Assembly: GCA_026710085.1 (NCBI GenBank)
Contig: JAPORT010000005.1
Span: 47,980 to 111,979, forward strand
Source: Flavobacteriaceae bacterium
GTDB taxonomy: Bacteria > Bacteroidota > Bacteroidia > Flavobacteriales > Flavobacteriaceae
Direction of reading: 5' to 3'
DNA length: 64,000 bases
The notes beneath the pieces are model-generated. The model searched no databases. It saw only the letters and a list, made by a program, of their open reading frames with translations, and had not been told where the DNA came from. Of this stretch, positions 17,055-24,911 are shown one piece after another; the first letter of the stretch is position 1, and the number at the start of each line of letters is the position of its first letter. Made by a program: the position numbers and the translations under genes.

Positions 17055-19574
17055 ATGTATCGATCATTAACTTCCTTCACTGCAATCGTATTTTTTTCTT
17101 TCATTCTCAATGCTCAAGTCAATTTAGAATATTACCTAGATGAAGATCATCGTTATGACTCTTCCGTTCCGACTCCTCAAGAAATACTTGGTTTTCAAAT
17201 TGGTCAATGGCATATTTCCCATAATCAAATGTTACAATACATGAATGCTTTGGCCGCATCTTCCGATAGAATTAAAGTCGAAACAACGGGAAAATCTCAC
17301 GAACACAAACCACTCATTCTATTAACCATAACTAGCAAAGCTAACCATCAGAATTTGGAAGCTATTCGACAAAAACATCATCATCTCACGACTGATAAGG
17401 GACAAAAGATTGATACAAGCAGTATGCCCGTGGTGGTTTATCAAGGATTTACCATACATGGGAATGAACCAAGCGGAGTCAATGCTAGTTTATTGATTGC
17501 ATATCATTTAGCCGCTAGCAGATCACAAAAAACTCAAAAACTATTAGATCAATCCATTATACTTATTGATCCATGCATGAATCCAGATGGCATGCAACGA
17601 TTTTCTAATTGGGTAAATTCTCATAGATCGACCCATTTAAATCCTGATTCCAATGATCGAGAGTTTCATGAAATTTGGCCAAGTGGACGGACCAATCATT
17701 ATTGGTTTGACCTCAATAGAGATTGGCTTTTGTTGCAACATCCAGAGTCTCGTGCTCGAGTCCAAACTCTGACCAAGTGGTATCCAAATATAATCGCAGA
17801 TTTTCATGAAATGGGCACTAATTCAACTTATTTTTTCCAACCTGGGGTCAAAAGTCGAGTCAATCCGATGACACCTAAAATGAATCAAACGCTAACTGCA
17901 AAAATTGCTACTTTTCATGTTAAAGCATTCGATTCTATTGGCTCATTGTATTATTCAAAAGAAACTTTTGATGATTTTTATTACGGTAAGGGATCTACAT
18001 ATCCAGACATTAATGGTGGAATCGGCATATTATATGAACAAGGTTCTTCAAGAGGTCATGCTCAAAACAGTCAACACGGTCTATTGACTTTTCCTTTTAC
18101 CATTCGAAATCAATTAACAACGATTCTTTCAACTCTTGAAGCGGCCCAACACTTAAGATTAGAGTTATTAAGCTATTTAAAAGATTTTTACAACCAATCC
18201 TTTGAAATGGGGCGGTCGCATCAATCAAAAGGAGTTCTTTTTGGAAGTGAAAAAGATCCCATTAGGAGTTATGAATTAGCCAAACTGCTACAACAACATG
18301 AAATCGAACTTTATTCAATCAGAAATTCAATGACCAAGGGACTCAAAAGATTTGAGAAAACATCTAGTTATTTTATTCCTTTTGAGCAAAAAAAATACCG
18401 ATTGATTCGTTCTGTTTTTGATTACCAAACAGAGTTTGAAGACAGTATTTTTTACGATGTTTCGGCATGGAATTTTCCACTTTCATTTAATGTTGATATC
18501 AGTTTTGAAAAGAATAATGCATTAGCAGAAAATCTAATTGAAGATTTAACTCCTCCCGTCGGGAGTGTAACTTCCAAATCTCAATATGCTTATTTGGTGT
18601 CTTCATCTAAATACTATCTACCCAAATTGATCAGGCTATTACATGATTCCAAAATTCATTTTAAAGTAGGGACAAAAGAGTTTGAAATGCAAGGAAAAGA
18701 ATACGGTTTTGGAAGCTTACTCATTCCTGTACAAACTCAAACGATTGATACCGATGAATTATACCAGACTCTTAAAGAATTAGCTCGCAAGACAAATCTT
18801 ATCATCGATAGCGTTCCGACGGGTTATGGTCCTAAAATCGATTTAGGATCGAATAGTTTCATCACCGTTGAGCAACCTAGAGTGGCTTTATTGGTAGGAC
18901 AAGGAATCAGAAGTTATGATGCAGGTGAAATTTGGCATTTATTTGATTATCGTTTTGAAACGCCGATTACTAAAATTGACACACGTTACGTCCATCAGGT
19001 TGATTTAAAACAATACACTCACCTCATCATTCCAAGTGCCAATTCACGCATCCTGAATCATTCCAAAGAAAAAATCGAATCGTTTGTTAATGCAGGCGGC
19101 GTTTTAATTGCCTATCGGAATTCGATTAACTGGTTAATGCAAAATGAGTGGATTGATATTGAGTTATTGGAAAGTGATATAAAAGCTGAAAATATTTCTT
19201 TTGAAGAAAAACAAGATTTTTGGGGAGCTCAGCAAATTGGGGGTGCCATTTTTAACACCAATATAGACCGTAGTCATCCAATAAATTATGGGATCACTCA
19301 TGATCAATTACCTCTTTTTAGAAATACCACGCTTTTTATTAAAGCGGATCAAAACAGTTATAACAATCCAATTCAATATACATCAAATCCACTGATTAGT
19401 GGCTATATTTCGAATCAGAATCTAGATCTTATCAAAGAGTCCGTTCCTTTCAAGGTTCAACAAAAATCAAATGGAAAAATTATTGTCTTTACTGATAACA
19501 CCAATTTCAGAGCTTTTTGGTTTGGAACGAATCGACTTCTCATGAATGCAGTGTACTTCAGCAATTTGATGTAG
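17055..19574 (+). CDS. M14 family zinc carboxypeptidase-like exported protein
   Basis: Large exported protein (839 residues) with a signal peptide (TAIVFFSFILNAQ). The M14 domain spans about residues 50-370: zinc ligands H135 and E138 in TIHGNEPSG, the segment NPDGMQRFSNW, and a third His in ADFHEMGTNSTYFF. A C-terminal region around residues 600-700 (VALLVGQGIRSYDAGEIW, FVNAGGVLIAY) resembles the glutamine-amidotransferase-like domain found in large Bacteroidota M14 proteins. It is likely to act in the periplasm or outside the cell on peptides; specificity is unknown. Confidence 0.88.
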   Translation: MYRSLTSFTAIVFFSFILNAQVNLEYYLDEDHRYDSSVPTPQEILGFQIGQWHISHNQMLQYMNALAASSDRIKVETTGKSHEHKPLILLTITSKANHQNLEAIRQKHHHLTTDKGQKIDTSSMPVVVYQGFTIHGNEPSGVNASLLIAYHLAASRSQKTQKLLDQSIILIDPCMNPDGMQRFSNWVNSHRSTHLNPDSNDREFHEIWPSGRTNHYWFDLNRDWLLLQHPESRARVQTLTKWYPNIIADFHEMGTNSTYFFQPGVKSRVNPMTPKMNQTLTAKIATFHVKAFDSIGSLYYSKETFDDFYYGKGSTYPDINGGIGILYEQGSSRGHAQNSQHGLLTFPFTIRNQLTTILSTLEAAQHLRLELLSYLKDFYNQSFEMGRSHQSKGVLFGSEKDPIRSYELAKLLQQHEIELYSIRNSMTKGLKRFEKTSSYFIPFEQKKYRLIRSVFDYQTEFEDSIFYDVSAWNFPLSFNVDISFEKNNALAENLIEDLTPPVGSVTSKSQYAYLVSSSKYYLPKLIRLLHDSKIHFKVGTKEFEMQGKEYGFGSLLIPVQTQTIDTDELYQTLKELARKTNLIIDSVPTGYGPKIDLGSNSFITVEQPRVALLVGQGIRSYDAGEIWHLFDYRFETPITKIDTRYVHQVDLKQYTHLIIPSANSRILNHSKEKIESFVNAGGVLIAYRNSINWLMQNEWIDIELLESDIKAENISFEEKQDFWGAQQIGGAIFNTNIDRSHPINYGITHDQLPLFRNTTLFIKADQNSYNNPIQYTSNPLISGYISNQNLDLIKESVPFKVQQKSNGKIIVFTDNTNFRAFWFGTNRLLMNAVYFSNLM

Positions 19575-19586
19575 TTGCTTGTTTCA

Positions 19587-19916
19587 CTACAACACCTGTT
19601 GACCATTTGGTATTTTAGATTCAGGTTCTAAAAGAATCACATCTTTGCCAGAAACGGCACCTAGAACAAGACATTCACTTTTAAATCCTGCAATTCTTTT
19701 TGATCCTAAATTAACAACACTAACAACTTGTTTTCCAATGAGTTCCTTTTCGTTGTAACGTTTCGTGATTTGAGCTGAAGAATTCAAAACACCAAGAGGC
19801 CCAAAATCAATTTTTAATTTGTAAGAAGCGTTTCTTGCTTCTTTAAAATCATTAATCTCGAGAATGGTACCAACTCGAATATCTATTTGTTCAAAATGAG
19901 AATAATCAATATTCAT
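19587..19916 (-). CDS. csaA: tRNA-binding domain protein CsaA
   Basis: Small OB-fold protein (109 residues) of the CsaA/EMAP-II-like family. The segments IDIRVGTILEINDFKEAR, LKIDFGPLGVLNSSAQIT, GKQVVSVVNL and SECLVLGA match CsaA throughout. In Bacillus it is described as an export-related chaperone; the fold binds tRNA. It converges on the M14 peptidase gene, with only 12 bases between the stops. Confidence 0.9.
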   Translation of the reverse strand: MNIDYSHFEQIDIRVGTILEINDFKEARNASYKLKIDFGPLGVLNSSAQITKRYNEKELIGKQVVSVVNLGSKRIAGFKSECLVLGAVSGKDVILLEPESKIPNGQQVL

Positions 19917-19987
19917 TGATTTACTTTGAAGTCAAAAATAACTATTCGGAGAATTGAATTATTTTTACCTCTCAATAAAAAATCAAA

Positions 19988-20542
19988 ATGGCTTTAACAG
20001 AATCAAATATGCTTTCATTAGGAGTCAAAGCCCCTTCATTTTCTCTCCCTAATGTCGTCTCGGGAAAAACAGAAACATTTGATGATTTAAAAGGTGAAAA
20101 AGGCACATTAATCATTTTTATGTGCAATCATTGTCCTTATGTTATTCATATCCTAGATCAATTTGTTGCGTGGACAAAAAAATATCAATCTAAAGGAATC
20201 AATACGATTGGAATTTCTAGTAATAATATCAAGACTCATCCTGCAGATTCACCGAGTAAGATGAGAGAGCTTTCTATAGTTAAAAACTTTAGCTTTCCAT
20301 ATTTATATGATGATTCTCAACAAGTTGCAAAACATTATGATGCGGCTTGTACTCCTGATTTGTATTTATTTAATGGAGAAAGCGAATTGGTTTATCGAGG
20401 GTGTTTTGATAAATCAAGACCTGGGAATGATGTTGAAGTTACAGGAGAGGATTTAAGCCATGCAGCGAATCATTTGCTTCTCGGAAAACCTATTTCTCAA
20501 GAACAAACTCCGAGTATAGGATGTAATATCAAATGGAAATGA
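19988..20542 (+). CDS. Thioredoxin-like redoxin family protein
   Basis: Protein of 184 residues with a peroxiredoxin/thioredoxin-like fold: APSFSLPNVVSGKTETFDDL, active-site segment IIFMCNHCPYVIHI (CxxC form CNHC) and the cis-Pro region AACTPDLYLFN. This subgroup is widespread and usually annotated as a thioredoxin family protein. It has no signal peptide, so it is cytoplasmic, where it may act as a thiol oxidoreductase or peroxidase. Confidence 0.88.
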   Translation: MALTESNMLSLGVKAPSFSLPNVVSGKTETFDDLKGEKGTLIIFMCNHCPYVIHILDQFVAWTKKYQSKGINTIGISSNNIKTHPADSPSKMRELSIVKNFSFPYLYDDSQQVAKHYDAACTPDLYLFNGESELVYRGCFDKSRPGNDVEVTGEDLSHAANHLLLGKPISQEQTPSIGCNIKWK

Positions 20543-20567
20543 ATCATCATTTGATTATTTCATCAAT

Positions 20568-20778
20568 CAATCTTTATCTTGTCTTTTTGGAACGAGTCTC
20601 CATAGGTACCACGTTGGAACCAAAAAAATAAGTAAAGGTGTCAAGATGATGATAAAACATTGAACTGAAGATGATTTTGAAGCATAAAAGCAAAAACAAC
20701 GCCAATTAGTAAGGCAAAAAGAATTTGAACGAGTCATAAGAGAAAACGATATTCTCTTTTAAAAAACCCATGAACATC
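20568..20778 (-). pseudogene. Remnant of a small two-helix membrane protein
   Basis: Minus-strand reading gives FFKREYRFLL, a stop, then LVQILFALLIGVVFAFMLQN (membrane helix), a frameshift, and IIILTPLLIFLVPTWYLWRL followed by a basic tail and stop. Two hydrophobic helices and a charged end in disrupted frames indicate a decayed membrane protein gene. The original start is not recoverable and no family is recognised. It is the first of three broken genes in a row. Confidence 0.4.
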
Positions 20779-20883
20779 AAAAAAACATTTTTTGCCTAGA
20801 TAATATCGATATACTTTAGGGCATTATCTTGGAGTGTATTGACTTGATTTCTTTGGACCTAGCATCAGAAATGAACATATCGT

Positions 20884-22058
20884 ATGAAGCCCCATACGTT
20901 TGAAGTGATCATCTTGTTTACTGCTTTGTTGGATATTTCTTGTCACCAAGAAACTTCTATCATTAAACCCTTATCATCTAAAAAAATCAATGCATTGATA
21001 GCAGAAGATGAGATTTGGGAATCTATTTTTGAAAGCACCGATTATTTTAGAAATCGCGAAAAAGGTAATTCTATAATATAGAGCAAAGTATTCTGCTTTA
21101 TCCTATCGGGATCCATTCGAATTTTACAAATTAAGACAAGAGACAGATTATTTCACTGAAGAAAAAAATGAAAAAGCTTACCAACATCATTTGGATACCT
21201 TGAAAAGGGGGAAAAGCTTACAGTCAGTATTTACAAATGTTTCAAAAATACCATGACATCTTAGAATAAAATAATCCTGAAGATTTTGTAGATATTCAAC
21301 TTGTGGAGTATAGGAATAACGTAAAAACTCTCTATGGTTATCAAATGTGTGATTGGGAGGACATCGAACTTGTTTTTGAAGTTTCGCCTCTTGATATAGA
21401 CATTGAAAATATTGCTTTTGATGTTGTTTTTCAGCCATTCGGAACACATCCTTTACTTCATCATAATTCCACTTATGATGATGATCGTTCTGTAATTGAA
21501 AATCTCCGAGTAAAAGAAAAGGTTGCCTCTAACAAAAAAGTAGTCCTCGATTATATACGAAATTTAATTGGACCAAACATCTCTATGTCTTGTGGCACAA
21601 CCTATACAGACCCGTATGGTGATCGAGACGATGACGATACTATTCATTATAATTTCACAACACTTGATGAGGTGAAAAAGAATATCGATATTTATTTTCG
21701 AGTCAATAAAGCAACCGTAGATGGTATTGAAATCAATCAGCAAAAAGGTATTGATCTTGTCAAAGACTTATGGCAAGCACACGAGTTAAGCCTTGGGAAA
21801 GAGTATTCTATGTTATCACAATTTCCATATTATTTAAAGAATTTAGATCCGTATCGTGAAAAGCTAGGGCTGAATCTATACAGTGACATCAGTATTGAAG
21901 AAAGTGCGCAACCATATGCTTCTAGCCCAAGAGCAATGAATTGATTTCCTGAATGGTATGTTGAAGAAATGAGTAAAAGAAAGTACCCTTTGGCTGATGA
22001 AATTCATCAGGAATTAGAGCAAGTTATGGATTTATTAGATGATCTTAAAACATATTAG
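20884..22058 (+). pseudogene. Broken lipoprotein gene of unknown function
   Basis: The first 65 codons encode a lipoprotein-like start (LFTALLDISCHQE). The frame then breaks near 21080; protein-like sequence resumes in another frame (FEFYKLRQETDYFTEEKNEK) and breaks again, and a 213-codon open piece runs 21303-21944. After an in-frame TGA at 21942 the same frame continues (FPEWYVEEMSKRKYPLADEI) to a TAG at 22056. At least two frameshifts and one in-frame stop make this a pseudogene of roughly 390 codons. I do not recognise the family. Confidence 0.6.
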
Positions 22059-22099
22059 TTGATGGGTTAGAAGTAACCTCTTTGATTTGAAGCTACACG

Positions 22100-22243
22100 A
22101 TGAACCTAAAAAACAGAGCCCTTTTCTGCCGAGACAACATGGATATTCAGCAAGGGATAAACTCGGAATGTATTGATTTGATTTATCTCGATCCACCGTT
22201 CAATAAGAACAAAAATTTACCGTCTTATTGGAACTTGTGCTGA
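22100..22243 (+). pseudogene. N-terminal stub of a site-specific DNA methyltransferase
   Basis: A 47-codon piece starting NRALFCRDNMDIQQGI and containing the catalytic motif DLIYLDPPFNKNKN. This is the N-terminus of a beta-class N6-adenine/N4-cytosine DNA methyltransferase (DPPF catalytic motif). The frame ends at a TGA right after the motif, and no target-recognition or SAM-binding (FxGxG) part follows. It is therefore a deletion remnant, probably of a lost restriction-modification or phage methyltransferase gene. Confidence 0.7.
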
Positions 22244-22407
22244 TTGTATATTTTAGAATGGACTGGTATTTATAATGTTGAATTTCAAAAGTGATTAATT
22301 ATCCACGCTATTATACTTTTGCAAACCAATAATGATGATGTGGTATGATAGGGCATTAAGGTTTGAGATTGTGATATCCCTTTCATAAAAAATAAAAAAC
22401 TAATTTT

Positions 22408-24267
22408 TTGAAACTCAGTTTTACAGATTTTAGAGGAGATTTATTTGGTGGGTTGACTGCTGGAATCGTAGCATTACCACTTGCTCTTGCTTTTGGGGTA
22501 AGTTCAGGTTTAGGACCTAGTGCTGGACTCTATGGAGCTATCGTGATAAGCTTTTTAGCCGCCCTATTTGGCGGGACCCCCACTCAAATTTCTGGACCAA
22601 CCGCACCCATGACTGCGTTAAGCATGGTGATTGTTGCTTCTATTCTAGCGGCCAATAATGGAGTTATTGAACAGGCTCTTCCATTAATCCTTATGGTCTT
22701 TGTATTGGCAGGTGTGATCCAAATTCTTTTTGGATTGGTTGGTTTTGGAAAATACATCAAATACATCCCTTATCCTGTGATTTCTGGATTCATGACAGCC
22801 ATCGGAGTCATCATTTTAATCACTCAAATACAGCCTATTTTGGGATACTATGTCAAGGACGATACTCAATACATTGAAAGTTTAATTCCTTTAGCAGAAG
22901 AACAAATACTAGAAGAAATCATTCTTGAAGAGGCACAGAGAGGCATTTTGGTTCTTGAAGATTTTACTGAAACGATTGAAAATGCTGGAAAAATATCAAG
23001 AGATCAAATTGAAAACCAAGCTCAGTCGATAGCAAGTAAAAACAGTTCGGGAGTTATTGGTACGATAAATTCACTTTCAAGAGCCATTCAATCTATTAGT
23101 TGGATTGAAATAATTTTAGCCTTCAGCACCATATTCATAATTTATGGTTTCAAGAGAATTACAAATGCAGTTCCTAGTACTCTTGTTGCACTCATCGTTG
23201 TCAGTGCTGTTGCCTATTTACTCCAAAGTAACGGAATTGTTCAATATGCACCGATTCAAAGAATCCCTGAGGGATTTCCAAAATTCAATATCGACATATT
23301 TGGCCAAATCAATTATTTAGATCTTCTACCCTATGTTGCTATGGCCATTACGCTAGCATTCTTAGGTGCTATTGACTCCTTATTAACTTCCGTCATTGCT
23401 GATAATTTAACCAAAACAAAACATCAATCCAATCGAGAATTAGTCGGCCAAGGTATTGGAAATAGTGTAGCGGCTGTATTTGGAGGAATTCCAGGAGCCG
23501 GGGCAACTATTAGAACAGTGGTCAATATTCAATCGGGCGGGAAAACAAAACTCTCAGGAATTATGTCTTCTCTTGTATTGATGATCATTCTACTTGCTTT
23601 AGGCCCCGTAGCATCTGAAATTCCCGCTGCAGTCTTGGCTGGTATTTTAGTCACTGTTGGAATTGGTGTCATGGATTTCAAAGGATTGAAAGCCGTTATG
23701 AAAATCCCAAGAACAGAAGTCACCATCATGGTTATTGTGTTGGTCCTATCAGTATTTTGGAATCTAGTGTATGCTGTAGGGATTGGACTCGTTTTGGCTT
23801 CGATTTTTTTCATGAAAAAGATGGGAGATGTATCCAAACGTTATTCAAGAGTTGGTACCATACTCAAAGAAAAAGCTTGGAAAGATGAAAAAGGAATTGA
23901 TAAAAAAATTCTTGAAACCGTTTTTATCAAGCATCTTGATGGACCATTATTTTTTGGCTTTACATCGGATTTTATGAACCTAATTCATCAACTTCCTAAA
24001 ACTTGTAAGGTGGTCATTTTTAGAATGAGTCGAGTCCCATACATCGATCAATCAGGACTCTATGCAATGGAAGAAGTTTTGATGGAATTGAGTCAGAAAG
24101 AAATCAAATATGTCTTTGTGGACTTGCAACCACAACCAAGACTGTTGATGCAGAGTATCGGTATCGTTCCAACACTTGTTTCAAGCAAACACATTTTTAG
24201 GAATTTTCAAAATTGTAAAAAATGGTTGATCCAAGAAATCACTCATAAAAAACAATTAAAATCATAA
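22408..24267 (+). CDS. SulP family anion transporter with STAS domain
   Basis: Inner-membrane anion transporter of 619 residues, starting at TTG 22408. The membrane domain begins LTAGIVALPLALAFGVSSG, with ISGPTAPMTAL and FGGIPGAGATIRT as conserved SulP segments. A cytoplasmic STAS domain closes the protein (VVIFRMSRVPYIDQSGLYAM). Substrate could be sulfate, bicarbonate or another anion. About 80 polar, mostly acidic residues (roughly 148-230) are inserted between two membrane helices. Confidence 0.92.
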   Translation: MKLSFTDFRGDLFGGLTAGIVALPLALAFGVSSGLGPSAGLYGAIVISFLAALFGGTPTQISGPTAPMTALSMVIVASILAANNGVIEQALPLILMVFVLAGVIQILFGLVGFGKYIKYIPYPVISGFMTAIGVIILITQIQPILGYYVKDDTQYIESLIPLAEEQILEEIILEEAQRGILVLEDFTETIENAGKISRDQIENQAQSIASKNSSGVIGTINSLSRAIQSISWIEIILAFSTIFIIYGFKRITNAVPSTLVALIVVSAVAYLLQSNGIVQYAPIQRIPEGFPKFNIDIFGQINYLDLLPYVAMAITLAFLGAIDSLLTSVIADNLTKTKHQSNRELVGQGIGNSVAAVFGGIPGAGATIRTVVNIQSGGKTKLSGIMSSLVLMIILLALGPVASEIPAAVLAGILVTVGIGVMDFKGLKAVMKIPRTEVTIMVIVLVLSVFWNLVYAVGIGLVLASIFFMKKMGDVSKRYSRVGTILKEKAWKDEKGIDKKILETVFIKHLDGPLFFGFTSDFMNLIHQLPKTCKVVIFRMSRVPYIDQSGLYAMEEVLMELSQKEIKYVFVDLQPQPRLLMQSIGIVPTLVSSKHIFRNFQNCKKWLIQEITHKKQLKS

Positions 24268-24292
24268 ACGAAGTTCAAAATTTATATTTATC

Positions 24293-24760
24293 ATGATTAC
24301 AAAACAACAAGTATTGGATGCTCAAAAAAAATGGGCAGATGGAGTCATTAAAATTGGATCTCTGAAAGACAGTAGATCAGAATGTGAAATTTACACAAGC
24401 GATTTTCTTGATAACCGTTATTCTTTTGAAGCAGGCCCAGTATTATTCAAGCCAACAAAATGTGAATTGCAACAATTTAGATCGACTAAAATCGATGCTG
24501 TATCTTATTTTATTGCAGGCGATCATCGATCTTGCCAAGAGGATCAAGGTTTTGCCATTCAGCCTTGGACAAAAATAAGATTTGAAAATACAGGATTTAT
24601 TTTAGAGACCTCTCGGGCTATTGCAATGGGAAATTACTTTTTTACTGATTTAGATGGCAATGAAGCAAAAGTGGAGTACACTTTTGGATATAAACTGGTT
24701 GATGAAGTATTGAAAATAGATTTACATCATTCCTCATTTCCTTACAATCCAAACGCTTAA
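24293..24760 (+). CDS. NTF2-like (SnoaL-type) protein
   Basis: Cytoplasmic protein of 155 residues. The pattern KKWADGVIKIG, AGPVLFKPTKCELQQFR, YFIAGDHRSCQEDQGFAIQPW, AIAMGNYFFTDLDGNEAKVEYTFG and LHHSSFPY matches a family often mislabelled phosphoribosyl-AMP cyclohydrolase in databases. The fold is NTF2-like and the function is not established. It follows the SulP gene by 25 bases and is probably co-transcribed with it. Confidence 0.75.
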   Translation: MITKQQVLDAQKKWADGVIKIGSLKDSRSECEIYTSDFLDNRYSFEAGPVLFKPTKCELQQFRSTKIDAVSYFIAGDHRSCQEDQGFAIQPWTKIRFENTGFILETSRAIAMGNYFFTDLDGNEAKVEYTFGYKLVDEVLKIDLHHSSFPYNPNA

Positions 24761-24818
24761 AAGTATTCTCCGAGTTGTTTTTGTGTTCATCGCCATTGAC
24801 AATTTGGTTAATGGCCAT

Positions 24819-24838
24819 GTTCAATTATATAGTGCAAC
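24819..24838 (-). repeat. Solo inverted-repeat end of the MITE-like family
   Basis: GTTCAATTATATAGTGCAAC, preceded by GCCAT, is the reverse complement of the family's right end plus its CATRGC flank, with a few changes. No second end is found nearby. It may be a decayed copy between the NTF2-like gene and the recQ cluster. Confidence 0.5.
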
Positions 24839-24855
24839 ATATTCCCATATGTTGC
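24834..24855. terminator. Perfect 9-bp hairpin between converging genes
   Basis: GCAACATAT and ATATGTTGC pair perfectly around a TCCC loop, followed by a partly T-rich stretch on the plus strand. It overlaps the solo repeat end and lies between the NTF2-like gene and the 3' end of the recQ copy, so a bidirectional terminator is plausible. Confidence 0.4.
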
Positions 24856-24911
24856 TTTGATTTATTCTTTGGATCTTTTTATTTATAATAGTCTCTAAAA
24901 AGAGTTCTCAC

